Below, in pieces: positions 53,322 to 62,348 of a stretch of DNA of 64,000 nucleotides (positions are counted from its first letter, which is position 1; each line of letters begins with the position of its first letter). This DNA comes from Anaerolineales bacterium (GTDB lineage Bacteria; Chloroflexota; Anaerolineae; Anaerolineales; Villigracilaceae): NCBI GenBank assembly GCA_020634895.1, contig JACKAV010000006.1, positions 248,001 through 312,000 of the forward strand, in the 5' to 3' direction. The translations under genes and the position numbers were made by a program. A model generated the notes under the pieces. The model was not told the DNA's origin. It saw only the letters and a list, made by a program, of their open reading frames with translations, and searched no databases.

Positions 53322-55328
53322 ATGTTTGCTCTCACTCCATACAAAAAACTCTATACTTTCGCCGCATTGGTTATTTCCATTGGTATTACTTTTCAGAATG
53401 CGTCTGCAAATGGGACGCTTGCAGTACCGACATTCTCGCAGGATTGGTCGGATGCGAGTTTGATTTCGGCGAACGACGATTGGTCAGGTGTGCCGTCGAT
53501 CATCGGGTATCGCGGCGATGCGTTGACAGCGGGAATCGATACCGATCCGCAAACCATCCTCGCCGGTGACGACGCGGCTCCAGTGGTGGACGTCAATGCC
53601 AACCAGACTAATCCGAACACGTACGCCACGGGCGGAGTTGCCGAATTCGAAGGTGTCTACCAAGTTGTGGCTTTGCAGGGTTCTGGCACCGCGGACGCAC
53701 CATATATAAAAATCTTCTTGAACACAACGGGGATGAACAATATTCACGTTACTTATAATGTGCGCGATATCGATGGCTCCGCGGATAATGCTGTTCAACA
53801 GGTGGCATTGCATTACCGGGTTGGGTCCAGTGGGAATTTCACGAACATACCCGCTGGATATATCGCCGATGCCACCACGGGACCGGGCTTGGCAATTCTT
53901 TCCACGCCTGTCGATGTCACTTTGCCTTCCGCCGCGAACGATCAGTCTCATGTGGAATTGCGCATCATGACAACGAACGCCACCGGCAATGATGAATGGG
54001 TGGGCATCGATGATATTTCCATCACGGCGAATAAAGCACCCACCGGTTTCAGCCTGTCACCGAATTCTGTTTTGGAGAACAAACCCATTGGCACCGACGT
54101 AGGCACATTAACCGCGTCTGATACGGCGGGAGATACTCATACCTTTGCGTTGGTCAGCTCTGCGTCCTGTGCTGGGAATGGAGCGGATAATTCGAATTTT
54201 ACACTTGTCGGTAATACTCTAAAAACTGCGGCGCCCTTTGATTATGAAACAAAAACGAGCTATGTTATTTGCGTCACTGTGACTGATAATAACGGTCTTG
54301 CATTTACTGGTGAACATATCGTAAATATACAGGATGTTTCCGATGAAACTCCCGTGCTTGTGCTTTATTCATCGAATACATCTCCGCAAAATAATTCCGT
54401 GGTATTAACGGGTCCGGCGCAAATTACCATCGAATTCAATAAGGATGTAAAGAATGATTCGAGTTCGGGCGCGGCAAATAATGTTGCGAACTATCTGTTG
54501 GTGTCCGAAGGCGCGAATCAAACTTTTGACACAAAATCCTGTTCGGGCGGTTTCGATGCAAATGACCAATTGATCGTTATCAACTCGGCTTCTTATTCCA
54601 ACAACGGCGGCAGCGGACCTTTCATTGCTGCGTTAAATATCAATAACGGCACACCGCTTTCCGCGGGCAAATATCAATTGCTGATCTGCGGTACCACTTC
54701 CATTGAAGATCTGGCGGGTAACAAATTAAATTCTGGAACTACCGATTCGCTCCTGTCATTCACGGTAAGCAGTGTGTTGACCAGATCGAGTTCGGATGTT
54801 AAAACACTTCTCCCTTTAACTGGATTTCCAAAGGGGCAGGTGACTGTCCTCCCGCAGCAGCCAGCGGATAAAACCTACGCCTCTTTCTCCGACCTGTGGC
54901 TGGAGATTCCCAAACTGACCGTTTCCACGCCGATAGTGGGTGTGCCTCTCTCCGCCGATGGTTGGGATGTCTCCTGGCTCGGCAAGGATGCAGGTTGGTT
55001 AAATGGAACCGCCTTCCCCGGCTGGAGTGGAAACTCTGTGGTCACGAGTCATGTTTGGGACGCGTATGATCGCCCCGGTCCGTTTGCGGATTTGAAATCC
55101 CTTCGCTATGGTGATGTGATAAAAGTCCACGCTTTTGGACAAATCTATGTCTATGAAGTCCGCCAGAGTAAACGCATCGCGCCGGATAATTTCAATGCTG
55201 CCTTGAAGCATGAAGATGAAGCTTGGCTCACCCTGCTTACTTGTGAGGACTATCGCCTTCTCTTTCAGACGTATGCCTATCGGCGCATGGTCCGCGCAGT
55301 TCTGATCGATGTGATCGATGAGAAGTAA
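53322..55328 (+). CDS. Secreted cadherin-like/SbsA-like protein with C-terminal sortase domain
   Basis: About 668 aa; AGGAGGG fits ATG 53322 better than 53319. A signal peptide (FAALVISIGITFQNASA) is followed by an adhesin-like region, a cadherin-like repeat (APTGFSLSPNSVLENKPIGT ...), and an Ig-like SbsA-type domain (ITIEFNKDVKND). Residues from about 515 form a sortase: His in VVTSHVWDAYDRPGPF, Cys in LLTCEDY and Arg in YAYRRMVRAVL, the complete catalytic set, resembling class D/F sortases. Just before it lies LLPLTGFP, which contains an LPxTG-type motif. Monocistronic between two terminators. Likely cell surface protein. Confidence 0.8.
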   Translation: MFALTPYKKLYTFAALVISIGITFQNASANGTLAVPTFSQDWSDASLISANDDWSGVPSIIGYRGDALTAGIDTDPQTILAGDDAAPVVDVNANQTNPNTYATGGVAEFEGVYQVVALQGSGTADAPYIKIFLNTTGMNNIHVTYNVRDIDGSADNAVQQVALHYRVGSSGNFTNIPAGYIADATTGPGLAILSTPVDVTLPSAANDQSHVELRIMTTNATGNDEWVGIDDISITANKAPTGFSLSPNSVLENKPIGTDVGTLTASDTAGDTHTFALVSSASCAGNGADNSNFTLVGNTLKTAAPFDYETKTSYVICVTVTDNNGLAFTGEHIVNIQDVSDETPVLVLYSSNTSPQNNSVVLTGPAQITIEFNKDVKNDSSSGAANNVANYLLVSEGANQTFDTKSCSGGFDANDQLIVINSASYSNNGGSGPFIAALNINNGTPLSAGKYQLLICGTTSIEDLAGNKLNSGTTDSLLSFTVSSVLTRSSSDVKTLLPLTGFPKGQVTVLPQQPADKTYASFSDLWLEIPKLTVSTPIVGVPLSADGWDVSWLGKDAGWLNGTAFPGWSGNSVVTSHVWDAYDRPGPFADLKSLRYGDVIKVHAFGQIYVYEVRQSKRIAPDNFNAALKHEDEAWLTLLTCEDYRLLFQTYAYRRMVRAVLIDVIDEK

Positions 55329-55333
55329 GTCTA

Positions 55334-55362
55334 AAAGGATGGGAACAGTCCCATCCTTTTTT
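55334..55362 (+). terminator. Terminator after the sortase-like gene
   Basis: AAAGGATGGGA / TCCCATCCTTT stem with ACAG loop and T-run. Confidence 0.9.
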
Positions 55363-55367
55363 GTTAT

Positions 55368-55396
55368 TTGCTATTCTAATCAACCCCGCCTATAAT
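55368..55396 (+). promoter_or_regulatory. Promoter of dnaG-rpoD
   Basis: TTGCTA (55368-55373), 17-nt spacer, TATAAT (55391-55396). Confidence 0.75.
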
Positions 55397-55443
55397 GCAC
55401 TTACTTTAAGCGCCGATTTATATGTTCAGCCGAAATTTACCTT

Positions 55444-57342
55444 ATGTCCACGATTGATGAGATCAAAGCCAAAATAGACATCGTTGACCTCGTATCTGAG
55501 GCGGGTGTTAAGCTGCGTAAAGCTGGTCGAAATATGACCGGTTTTTGTCCGTTCCACGACAACAAGCACACGCCTGCTTTCGTAGTCTGGCCCGAGACGG
55601 GAACATGGCGCTGCTTTGGTCAGTGTAATGAAGGCGGCGACATCTTCAAGTTCGTGATGAAGCGCGAGGGGATCGACTTCAAAGAAGCGCTTCAAAAACT
55701 TGCCGTTCGCGCCGGTGTGGAAGTGCAGCAGATCCAGCGGGAAACGCCCCAGCAGCGGGAGGCGTATGACCATCTGCGCGCCTTGTTGGAAGATATGGTT
55801 GTTTACTATCGCAGCCAGTTATTTGCGAACGCTGAGGTTTTGGATTATCTCCATCAAAAGCGCGGATTGAACGACGCCACAATAGAAGCCTTTGGTTTGG
55901 GATACGCTCCGCCCGGTTACGATAATTTGCTCAAACACTTTGAGGGGAAATACCTGCCGCAGGATTTTGTGGATGCAGGCATGCTCTCCGAGCGTGACAG
56001 CGGCGGACATTTCGACCGCTTCCGCAACCGCATCATGATTCCCATTCGCGATGAAAACGGGAAGATGGTCGGTTTTGGCGCCCGCATCGTTGACCCGGAC
56101 GATATCCCGAAATTCTTGAATTCTCCAGAAACGGTACTCTTCACAAAAGGTCATTTGCTCTACGGAATGGACCGTGCCCGCAAACCCATCCGCGCGGCAG
56201 ACCAGGCTGTGATCGTCGAAGGTTACCTTGACGTAATCGCGCTGCATCAGGCGGGATATGAGAACGTCGTTTCGCCGATGGGCACCGCGTTGACGGAAGA
56301 TCAACTGAGATTGATCAAGCGTTATACCCGCCGCATTGTCCTTGCACTTGACCCGGATGCCGCCGGACAAAAAGCCATCCTGCGCGGATTGGAAGCGGCG
56401 CGTTCAGCCATGGATAAGGAAGGCGAGCTTGCCTTCGATGCGCGCGGATTGCTTCGTAACGAAGCGCGCCTCCAAGCGGATTTGCGCGTAGCCTCTCTGC
56501 CGGATGAGCTTGACCCGGATGAGATCGTTGCCCGTAATAAAGAAGAATGGGCTCAGATCATTGCGGATGCGAAGCCGATCGTCACTCATGTGATGGAGGC
56601 GATTTCCGCCGGGCAGGATCTGAACGACCCGAAGGTGAAGAACCAGATAGCGGCGCAAGTCCTGCCGTTGATCGATGATCTTGGCACGCCATTGGAACGT
56701 GATACGTACCGTCAGGCGTTGGCGAGAATGCTGCGGGTAAATGAAAGCGCGTTGATGGCTGCCCAGCCGTCGGGTCCGGTAATGAGGCGCAAGCCGCGAA
56801 TGCCCCGGTCAAGCCGCAGCGAGGAAGCGCCCGCTGTGGCGGCGGTCCATCCAAGAAAGAAGATCGAGAATTATTGTCTCGGTATTTTGCTTCGCAAGCC
56901 TGAACTTTTGTATCGGATCGATCGCAGGCTTGAAGAATTCGGCTTGAGTCCATTGGCTGTTGAAGATTTCGAGTATACTGACCATCAGATATTTTTCAAT
57001 GTTTTGCGAATGGCAATGGGGCAGGACGAAAAGGATCATGGACATTATGTCCTTTCTCAAGTGCCTGAAGACCTGACGCCGTTGATAAATGAGTTGATGT
57101 CGCAAACCGAGAAGCTTGATCCATTGAATGACCGATTGTTGGAGGATCTGCTGGCGAGGTTTTTGGACCTAAGACGCACCCATGCAATGACAAATGTGAA
57201 TCAACTGCGCTTTATGCAGGAGGATGAGCAGGAGCAGGGCGGCGGGAACATCAAAATGTATCAGGAGCAGGCGATCCAGTTCACCCGTTTGTTGCGCGGG
57301 TTGGATCAGGCAAAGTTGAAGCTATCGAAACGACAGGCATGA
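55444..57342 (+). CDS. dnaG: DNA primase
   Basis: Makes RNA primers at the replication fork. 632 aa: zinc-finger TGFCPFHDNKHTPAF ... WRCFGQCNEGGD near residue 40, the RNA-polymerase-like core with GFGARIVDPDD, and the Toprim domain with catalytic Glu in VIVEGYLDVIALHQ and Asp in LALDPDAAGQKA. The C-terminal 150 residues form the helicase-binding part. Followed by rpoD, a macromolecular-synthesis unit lacking rpsU. Confidence 0.96.
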   Translation: MSTIDEIKAKIDIVDLVSEAGVKLRKAGRNMTGFCPFHDNKHTPAFVVWPETGTWRCFGQCNEGGDIFKFVMKREGIDFKEALQKLAVRAGVEVQQIQRETPQQREAYDHLRALLEDMVVYYRSQLFANAEVLDYLHQKRGLNDATIEAFGLGYAPPGYDNLLKHFEGKYLPQDFVDAGMLSERDSGGHFDRFRNRIMIPIRDENGKMVGFGARIVDPDDIPKFLNSPETVLFTKGHLLYGMDRARKPIRAADQAVIVEGYLDVIALHQAGYENVVSPMGTALTEDQLRLIKRYTRRIVLALDPDAAGQKAILRGLEAARSAMDKEGELAFDARGLLRNEARLQADLRVASLPDELDPDEIVARNKEEWAQIIADAKPIVTHVMEAISAGQDLNDPKVKNQIAAQVLPLIDDLGTPLERDTYRQALARMLRVNESALMAAQPSGPVMRRKPRMPRSSRSEEAPAVAAVHPRKKIENYCLGILLRKPELLYRIDRRLEEFGLSPLAVEDFEYTDHQIFFNVLRMAMGQDEKDHGHYVLSQVPEDLTPLINELMSQTEKLDPLNDRLLEDLLARFLDLRRTHAMTNVNQLRFMQEDEQEQGGGNIKMYQEQAIQFTRLLRGLDQAKLKLSKRQA

Positions 57343-57357
57343 TAGGAGATGGTTCGG

Positions 57358-58995
57358 ATGAAAGAGAAACGAATGTCTGCCAATAAAAAAGGAAAGAAGA
57401 AGACTGCAGTAAAAGGGAAGCCGCAGAATACAGGAACAGGTACAAAGAAAAAATCTGGGAAGGCGAGTGGGGGACTTGCTGGAAGCGCCGCAGTAAAAAT
57501 TTTAAACAAGGGAAAACAAGCCGCATCAAAATTCGATGCGGAAGAATTCATGGAGCCGGATGATTCCGCCATGAATCAGCAGGAGGAAGAGATCGATGAC
57601 TCCATTCCTTCCAGCGCGCAGTTGGCAGCCGAACCGGGCGAAGACCCCGTCCGCTTGTATTTGCGCGAGATCGGGCAGGTAAAACTTCTCGACGCCGATA
57701 GTGAGTTCCGCCTTGCCACGCTTATCGAAGGCGAGCGCATGATTTCCACTTTGAACAAGCTAAAACAGCGTAAGGGCGTTTCGCAGGCTGTTTCGAATTA
57801 TCACTCGGTGGTTTCAGAGGCGCTCACTTCATGGGAACGTCTGACTGAGGATGCGGAACGGCTCGAGCAGGACCTGCCGAATCTGGGATTGCTGCTTGCG
57901 GAAGCACAGTCGCTTCACGCGGGATGGGAGTTTGATTCGCCATCCTATCTGCGTGCCTACCTCGACAACGGACAGTGGGGGAGCGACCATCTTTGGGATA
58001 ACCTTGCCCGCCATGCGTACAGCGTCTTTTTGAGTTTGTACCTGCTTCCATATACTTATGCCGAATGGCTGTTGGCGCACGTTCAAGTTCATCACGACTT
58101 TCCGACACAGCGCACGCTTTTCCGCAATCTGTCTGCGGAGGAAGACCTCCTCAACGAAATGGAGGCGGCGAGGTTCCGTGCTTCGGAGGCGCAGCAGGCG
58201 CTTGTCCGCGCGAATTTGCGTTTGGTGGTCAGCGTTGCGAAACGTTATCTCGGGCGCGGTATTCCGCTGCTCGATCTGATCCAGGAAGGCAACATGGGGT
58301 TGCTGCGCGCCATTGGCAAGTTCGATCCCCGCCGCGGATTCAAATTCAGCACATACGCCACCTGGTGGATTCGTCAGTCTATTAACCGCTCCATCGCCGA
58401 GCAGGCACGGACGATCCGTATCCCAGTGCATTTGTTCGAATCCATCTCGCGGATTTTGCGGGCGCAGCGTCATCTTACGCAGGTGTTGGGGCGTGAGCCT
58501 AATAATGAAGATATCGCCTTGGAAGTGGGCTATCTTTCCGCAGTGGATGTGCAATCCATTTTGCGCGCTCACGCCGAGAATGATCCTGTTGACCCTGAAC
58601 TCCAGCGCAAGTTGGATGTTGCTTCGCAGAAAGTGACGCGCGCCTTGCGCTCCGCTGAAGAGACCATCTCGCTCGAAGGTCCGGTGGGGGATGATGAGTC
58701 CAGTGCGTTGGGCGATTTCATTGAGGATGAAGATGCGCTTTCGCCCATGGATGCCGCCGCGCGCGAGATGCTGCGTGAGCAGATCACCCATGCGCTCGAG
58801 TCTCTTTCGGACCGTGAACGTGATGTGCTTGAGTTGCGTTTTGGACTCAAGGATGGTAAGGAGCACACGCTTGAGGAGGTGAGTCGCTTCTTTGATGTGA
58901 CCCGTGAGCGGGTCCGACAGATCGAGGCGAAGGCGCTGCGGAAGCTGCGCCATCCATCCAAAAGCCGCGAACTGCGTGATTATTTGGGAGATTAG
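57358..58995 (+). CDS. rpoD: RNA polymerase primary sigma factor
   Basis: 545 aa from ATG 57358 (AGGAG at 57344 is well placed; an in-frame ATG at 57349 overlaps that site). A Lys-rich N terminus is followed by region 1.2 (DPVRLYLREIGQVKLL), a non-conserved insert with Trp-rich text, region 2 (LLDLIQEGNMGLLRAIGKFD, FSTYATWWIRQSINR), region 3, and region 4 (LSDRERDVLELRFGL, VTRERVRQIEAKAL). The intact -10 and -35 reading domains agree with the TTGACN/TANAAT promoters seen in the window. Confidence 0.96.
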   Translation: MKEKRMSANKKGKKKTAVKGKPQNTGTGTKKKSGKASGGLAGSAAVKILNKGKQAASKFDAEEFMEPDDSAMNQQEEEIDDSIPSSAQLAAEPGEDPVRLYLREIGQVKLLDADSEFRLATLIEGERMISTLNKLKQRKGVSQAVSNYHSVVSEALTSWERLTEDAERLEQDLPNLGLLLAEAQSLHAGWEFDSPSYLRAYLDNGQWGSDHLWDNLARHAYSVFLSLYLLPYTYAEWLLAHVQVHHDFPTQRTLFRNLSAEEDLLNEMEAARFRASEAQQALVRANLRLVVSVAKRYLGRGIPLLDLIQEGNMGLLRAIGKFDPRRGFKFSTYATWWIRQSINRSIAEQARTIRIPVHLFESISRILRAQRHLTQVLGREPNNEDIALEVGYLSAVDVQSILRAHAENDPVDPELQRKLDVASQKVTRALRSAEETISLEGPVGDDESSALGDFIEDEDALSPMDAAAREMLREQITHALESLSDRERDVLELRFGLKDGKEHTLEEVSRFFDVTRERVRQIEAKALRKLRHPSKSRELRDYLGD

Positions 58996-59003
58996 GAAGA
59001 ATC

Positions 59004-59042
59004 AAAGAGACAGTTGCCCGACGGTATCTGTCTCTTTTTTTG
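59004..59042 (+). terminator. Terminator after rpoD
   Basis: AAAGAGACAG / CTGTCTCTTT stem, 14-nt loop, long T-run. Confidence 0.9.
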
Positions 59043-59142
59043 TTGGGGGATTTTAATGAATTCGATTACATCTCTTGCAACATGACAAATATCATCAATT
59101 TTATAGGAAGGGGCGCTTTTTCTAGTCCTTCAAAAACCTTTG

Positions 59143-59151
59143 TGATATACT
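59143..59151 (+). promoter_or_regulatory. Probable extended -10 promoter of the nuo operon
   Basis: TGATATACT (TG-N-TATACT), 43 nt before the nuoA start; no clear -35. Confidence 0.5.
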
Positions 59152-59194
59152 TTCGCGAAACTGTGCAAGATTTCACACATCCACAGAGGTCTGT

Positions 59195-59551
59195 ATGCTA
59201 TTGGAATATATTGCCATTGGGGTTATGATTTTTGTTGCCACCCTGATCGCCTTTATCGCAATTGGTTTGGGTGAGTTGTTCGGTCCAAAAAAGAAAACAG
59301 CGGGGAAAGATACACCCTATGAATCGGGTATGAATCCGTATGGCGAAGGGACGCGCCGTGTGCCGGTGCGCTTCTATTTGATCGCCGTCCTTTTCATCTT
59401 GTTCGATATTGAAGTTGTATTCTTTTTGCCCTGGGCGATCGCATTCCGCAAGCTCGGCGTTTTTGGTTTGGCTGAGATGGCGGTTTTCATTGCGATCCTT
59501 CTTATTGGTTACGTTTACGCATGGAAAAAAGGAGCCCTGGAATGGGAGTAG
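59195..59551 (+). CDS. nuoA: NADH-quinone oxidoreductase subunit A
   Basis: 118-aa three-helix membrane subunit of respiratory complex I. PYESGMNPYGEG is the conserved loop and VLFILFDIEVVFFLPWAI the second helix. First gene of the operon; overlaps nuoB by 10 nt. Confidence 0.95.
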   Translation: MLLEYIAIGVMIFVATLIAFIAIGLGELFGPKKKTAGKDTPYESGMNPYGEGTRRVPVRFYLIAVLFILFDIEVVFFLPWAIAFRKLGVFGLAEMAVFIAILLIGYVYAWKKGALEWE

Positions 59552-60036
59552 AGCAGAAACTCGGAAATATGGGCGTGGTGACAACCACGCTCGAGAATAC
59601 GGTCAACTGGGCGCGCACGAATGCGATGTGGCCCATGTTGTTCGGTCTTGCCTGCTGCGCCATCGAAATGATGTCGGCGCAGGCATCTCATTATGATATG
59701 AGCCGCTTCGGCATGGAGTTGATGCGTGCCAGTCCGCGCCAGTCTGATCTGATGATCGTGGCAGGACGTGTCTCGAAGAAAATGGGACCCGTCCTTCGCC
59801 GTTTGTACGACCAGATGCCTGAACCGAAGTGGGTGATTGCCATGGGCGATTGCGCCTCCTGCGGCGGTGTCTTCAATAACTATGCCATTTATCAGGGTGT
59901 CGATGAAGTTGTGCCGGTGGATGTTTTCGTGGCAGGCTGTCCGCCGCGCCCCGAAGCGTTGATCCACGGCGTTCTCACTTTGCACGAAAAAGTAAAAGGT
60001 GAGAAGTTCAAAGACCTGAAGGCAGATGTAAAGTAA
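59542..60036 (+). CDS. nuoB: NADH-quinone oxidoreductase subunit B
   Basis: 164 aa from ATG 59542 (AAAGGAG upstream; the longer frame to 59521 lies in nuoA). Holds cluster N2: Cys-Cys in GLACCAIEMM, Cys in GDCASCGG and VAGCPPRPEAL. Conducts electrons to quinone. Confidence 0.95.
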   Translation: MGVEQKLGNMGVVTTTLENTVNWARTNAMWPMLFGLACCAIEMMSAQASHYDMSRFGMELMRASPRQSDLMIVAGRVSKKMGPVLRRLYDQMPEPKWVIAMGDCASCGGVFNNYAIYQGVDEVVPVDVFVAGCPPRPEALIHGVLTLHEKVKGEKFKDLKADVK

Positions 60037-60040
60037 ATCG

Positions 60041-60099
60041 CTCCCTCACCCGTCCTACGGACACCCGCTCCCTCAGGGAGAGGGGCAGGGGTGAGGGCG
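60041..60099. repeat. CCCTCACC palindromic repeat between nuoB and nuoC
   Basis: CTCCCTCACCC and GGGTGAGGGCG end arms with inner CTCCCTCAGGGAG; same family as 7976, 8488 and 20485. Confidence 0.8.
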
Positions 60100-60109
60100 T
60101 GGAGTTATT

Positions 60110-60622
60110 ATGGAAAAATCCCTCGAACCCATTGTAAAAGACCTGAACGGTAAGTTCGGCGCGGAGCACGAAGAGTTTCGAAACGAAGTACATTGCTTCA
60201 TCAAACCGGAACAGATCGTGGAGGCGTTGACCCTGCTGCGCGACAAGCATCAGTTTGAATTGCTTTCGGCGCTCACCGCAGTGGATTATTACCCTCAAAC
60301 TTCTCCGCGTTTCCATGTGATCTACCAACTCACATCCATTGCAAAAAATCTTTCAGTGCAGTTAAGAGTCCCGGTCGAAGGCGACAACCCCAAAGTCCCG
60401 ACTGTGACGAGTATCTATAAGACCGGTATGTGGCGCGAGCGTGAACTCCTCGATATGTTCGGCATCGAATTCGAAGGTCATCCCGATCCGCGCCGCATCC
60501 TGCTGCCTGAAGATACCGAGGGGTATCCCCTGCGAAGAGACTTCCCGCTCGGTTACGAAGAACCGCAGTTCTCCTTCAATTATGAAGAGATCGATCTTCG
60601 CAAGCCGTACGCAAAGGAATAA
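60110..60622 (+). CDS. nuoC: NADH-quinone oxidoreductase subunit C
   Basis: 170 aa, 30-kDa-subunit family: FELLSALTAVDYYP, VPTVTSIYKTGMWRERELLDMFGIEFEGHPDPRRILLP is represented by WRERELLDMFGI and PEDTEGYPLRRDFPLGYE. Peripheral arm of complex I, separate from nuoD. Confidence 0.95.
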   Translation: MEKSLEPIVKDLNGKFGAEHEEFRNEVHCFIKPEQIVEALTLLRDKHQFELLSALTAVDYYPQTSPRFHVIYQLTSIAKNLSVQLRVPVEGDNPKVPTVTSIYKTGMWRERELLDMFGIEFEGHPDPRRILLPEDTEGYPLRRDFPLGYEEPQFSFNYEEIDLRKPYAKE

Positions 60623-60624
60623 AC

Positions 60625-61854
60625 ATGGCACAGATCGAAGAAGTTAGTGTAGACCAATATAAACACCTTGTTTCGGAGCGCGCGCTTACCGGCGAAACCA
60701 TGCTCCTGAACATGGGACCCCAACACCCGTCCACGCACGGTGTGCTGCGCCTGCTGCTCGAACTGGACGGCGAGATCATCATCAACTGCATTCCCGATAT
60801 CGGCTTTTTGCATACCGGCATCGAGAAGAACATGGAAGCCAAGACCTACCAAAAGGCTGAAGTGATGACCGACCGCCTCGATTATATGAACACCATGGGC
60901 AACAACCTCTCCTACTGCATGGCGGTGGAAAAGTTGGTGGACCTGGATGTTCCTGCGCGCGCTCAGTCACTGCGCGTGATCCTGGTGGAACTTCAGCGCA
61001 TCGCCTCCCATTTGGTCTGGCTCGGCACTTCAGGGCTTGACCTCGCTGCGATGTCCATGTTCCTGTACTGTTTTCGCGAACGCGAACAGATCCTCGATAT
61101 TTTCGAGTTGGTATCCGGTCAGCGCATGATGACCACCTTCATCCGCCCGGGCGGTGTGTGGCGCGATGTTCCGGTCGAATTCGAAGCCGCCGTGCGCGAT
61201 TTCATCAAGATCTTCCCCAAACGCGTCGACGAATATGAAAGACTGTTGACCAAGAATCCGCTCTTCATTGACCGCATGGTTGGAATCGGAATTCTGAGCA
61301 AGGAAACGGCTCTTTCCTACGGGGTGACTGGTCCGATGCTGCGAGCCTCGGGCGTCGACTGGGACCTTCGCAAAGCGCGACCTTATCTTGGTTATGAACA
61401 ATATGATTTCGATGTTCCCGTCCTCACCGAGGGCGATACCTACGCCCGCTACCTTGTTCGCATTCAAGAGATGCGTGAATCATTGAAGATCGTGGAACAG
61501 GCATTGAACAAACTGCCGATGGGACCCGTCCGCTCGGCGAACCGCAAATTCGTCCCGCCGCCTCGTTCGGAGATCGGTGTGAGCATGGAGTCTCTCATCC
61601 ACCACTTTAAGTTGTGGACGGAGGGTTTCCCTGCCCCGAAGGCTTCGATCTACAGTGCTGTTGAATCACCGCGCGGTGAATTAGGCGTACTGCTTGAAGG
61701 CGACGGCAGTCCCAAACCGATGCGCGTCCACATGCGCACGCCTTCGTTCGACAATCTGGCTGTACTGCCCGAAATCGTCAAAGGACGCCTCGTGGCAGAC
61801 CTTGTCGCCATTTTGTCCTCCACTGACATCGTTCTCGGAGATATTGACCGATGA
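60625..61854 (+). CDS. nuoD: NADH-quinone oxidoreductase subunit D
   Basis: 409-aa 49-kDa subunit, forms the quinone site with NuoB. LNMGPQHPSTHGVLRL, GFLHTGIEKNME and the C-terminal DLVAILSSTDIVLGDIDR are diagnostic. Two nt after nuoC, overlaps nuoE by 4 nt (ATGA). Confidence 0.96.
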   Translation: MAQIEEVSVDQYKHLVSERALTGETMLLNMGPQHPSTHGVLRLLLELDGEIIINCIPDIGFLHTGIEKNMEAKTYQKAEVMTDRLDYMNTMGNNLSYCMAVEKLVDLDVPARAQSLRVILVELQRIASHLVWLGTSGLDLAAMSMFLYCFREREQILDIFELVSGQRMMTTFIRPGGVWRDVPVEFEAAVRDFIKIFPKRVDEYERLLTKNPLFIDRMVGIGILSKETALSYGVTGPMLRASGVDWDLRKARPYLGYEQYDFDVPVLTEGDTYARYLVRIQEMRESLKIVEQALNKLPMGPVRSANRKFVPPPRSEIGVSMESLIHHFKLWTEGFPAPKASIYSAVESPRGELGVLLEGDGSPKPMRVHMRTPSFDNLAVLPEIVKGRLVADLVAILSSTDIVLGDIDR

Positions 61855-62348
61855 GTCTTGATAAAAAATATTCAAAGGAAGTCAAACAGATCCTCTCCAA
61901 GTATCCGGCGGAGCACAAACGCTCGGCAGTCATGCCGTTGTTGTACCTCGCCCAGCGCGAAGAGGGATACGTCAACAAAGAAGCGATCCAGGACATTGCC
62001 CGCGTCCTCGATATGACCGAAACGGAAGTTGCCTCCATCATTGGTTTTTACTCGCTGTACCATGATAAGAAGGCTGGCAAATACCGCATGCAAGTCTGCA
62101 CCGACCTGCCCTGCGCACTGCGCGGCGCGGACGAGTTCCTTGAAAAGCTGTGCGGCAACCTTGGCATCCAGGTGGGTGAGACCACCGAAGATGGCTTGGT
62201 CACTGTCGAGGCTGTGATGTGTCTTGCCGGGTGTGATCGCGCTCCCATGTTCCAAACGCAGGGACCGGACGGCATCAAGTATCACGAATACATGACCGTC
62301 GACCGCACCATGGAATTGATCGAAGCATTGAAAGGGGATGAGAAATAA
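61851..62348 (+). CDS. nuoE: NADH-quinone oxidoreductase subunit E
   Basis: 165-aa 24-kDa subunit with a [2Fe-2S] cluster: CTDLPCALRG and CLAGCDRAPM supply the four Cys. Overlaps nuoF by one base (TAATG). Confidence 0.95.
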   Translation: MSLDKKYSKEVKQILSKYPAEHKRSAVMPLLYLAQREEGYVNKEAIQDIARVLDMTETEVASIIGFYSLYHDKKAGKYRMQVCTDLPCALRGADEFLEKLCGNLGIQVGETTEDGLVTVEAVMCLAGCDRAPMFQTQGPDGIKYHEYMTVDRTMELIEALKGDEK

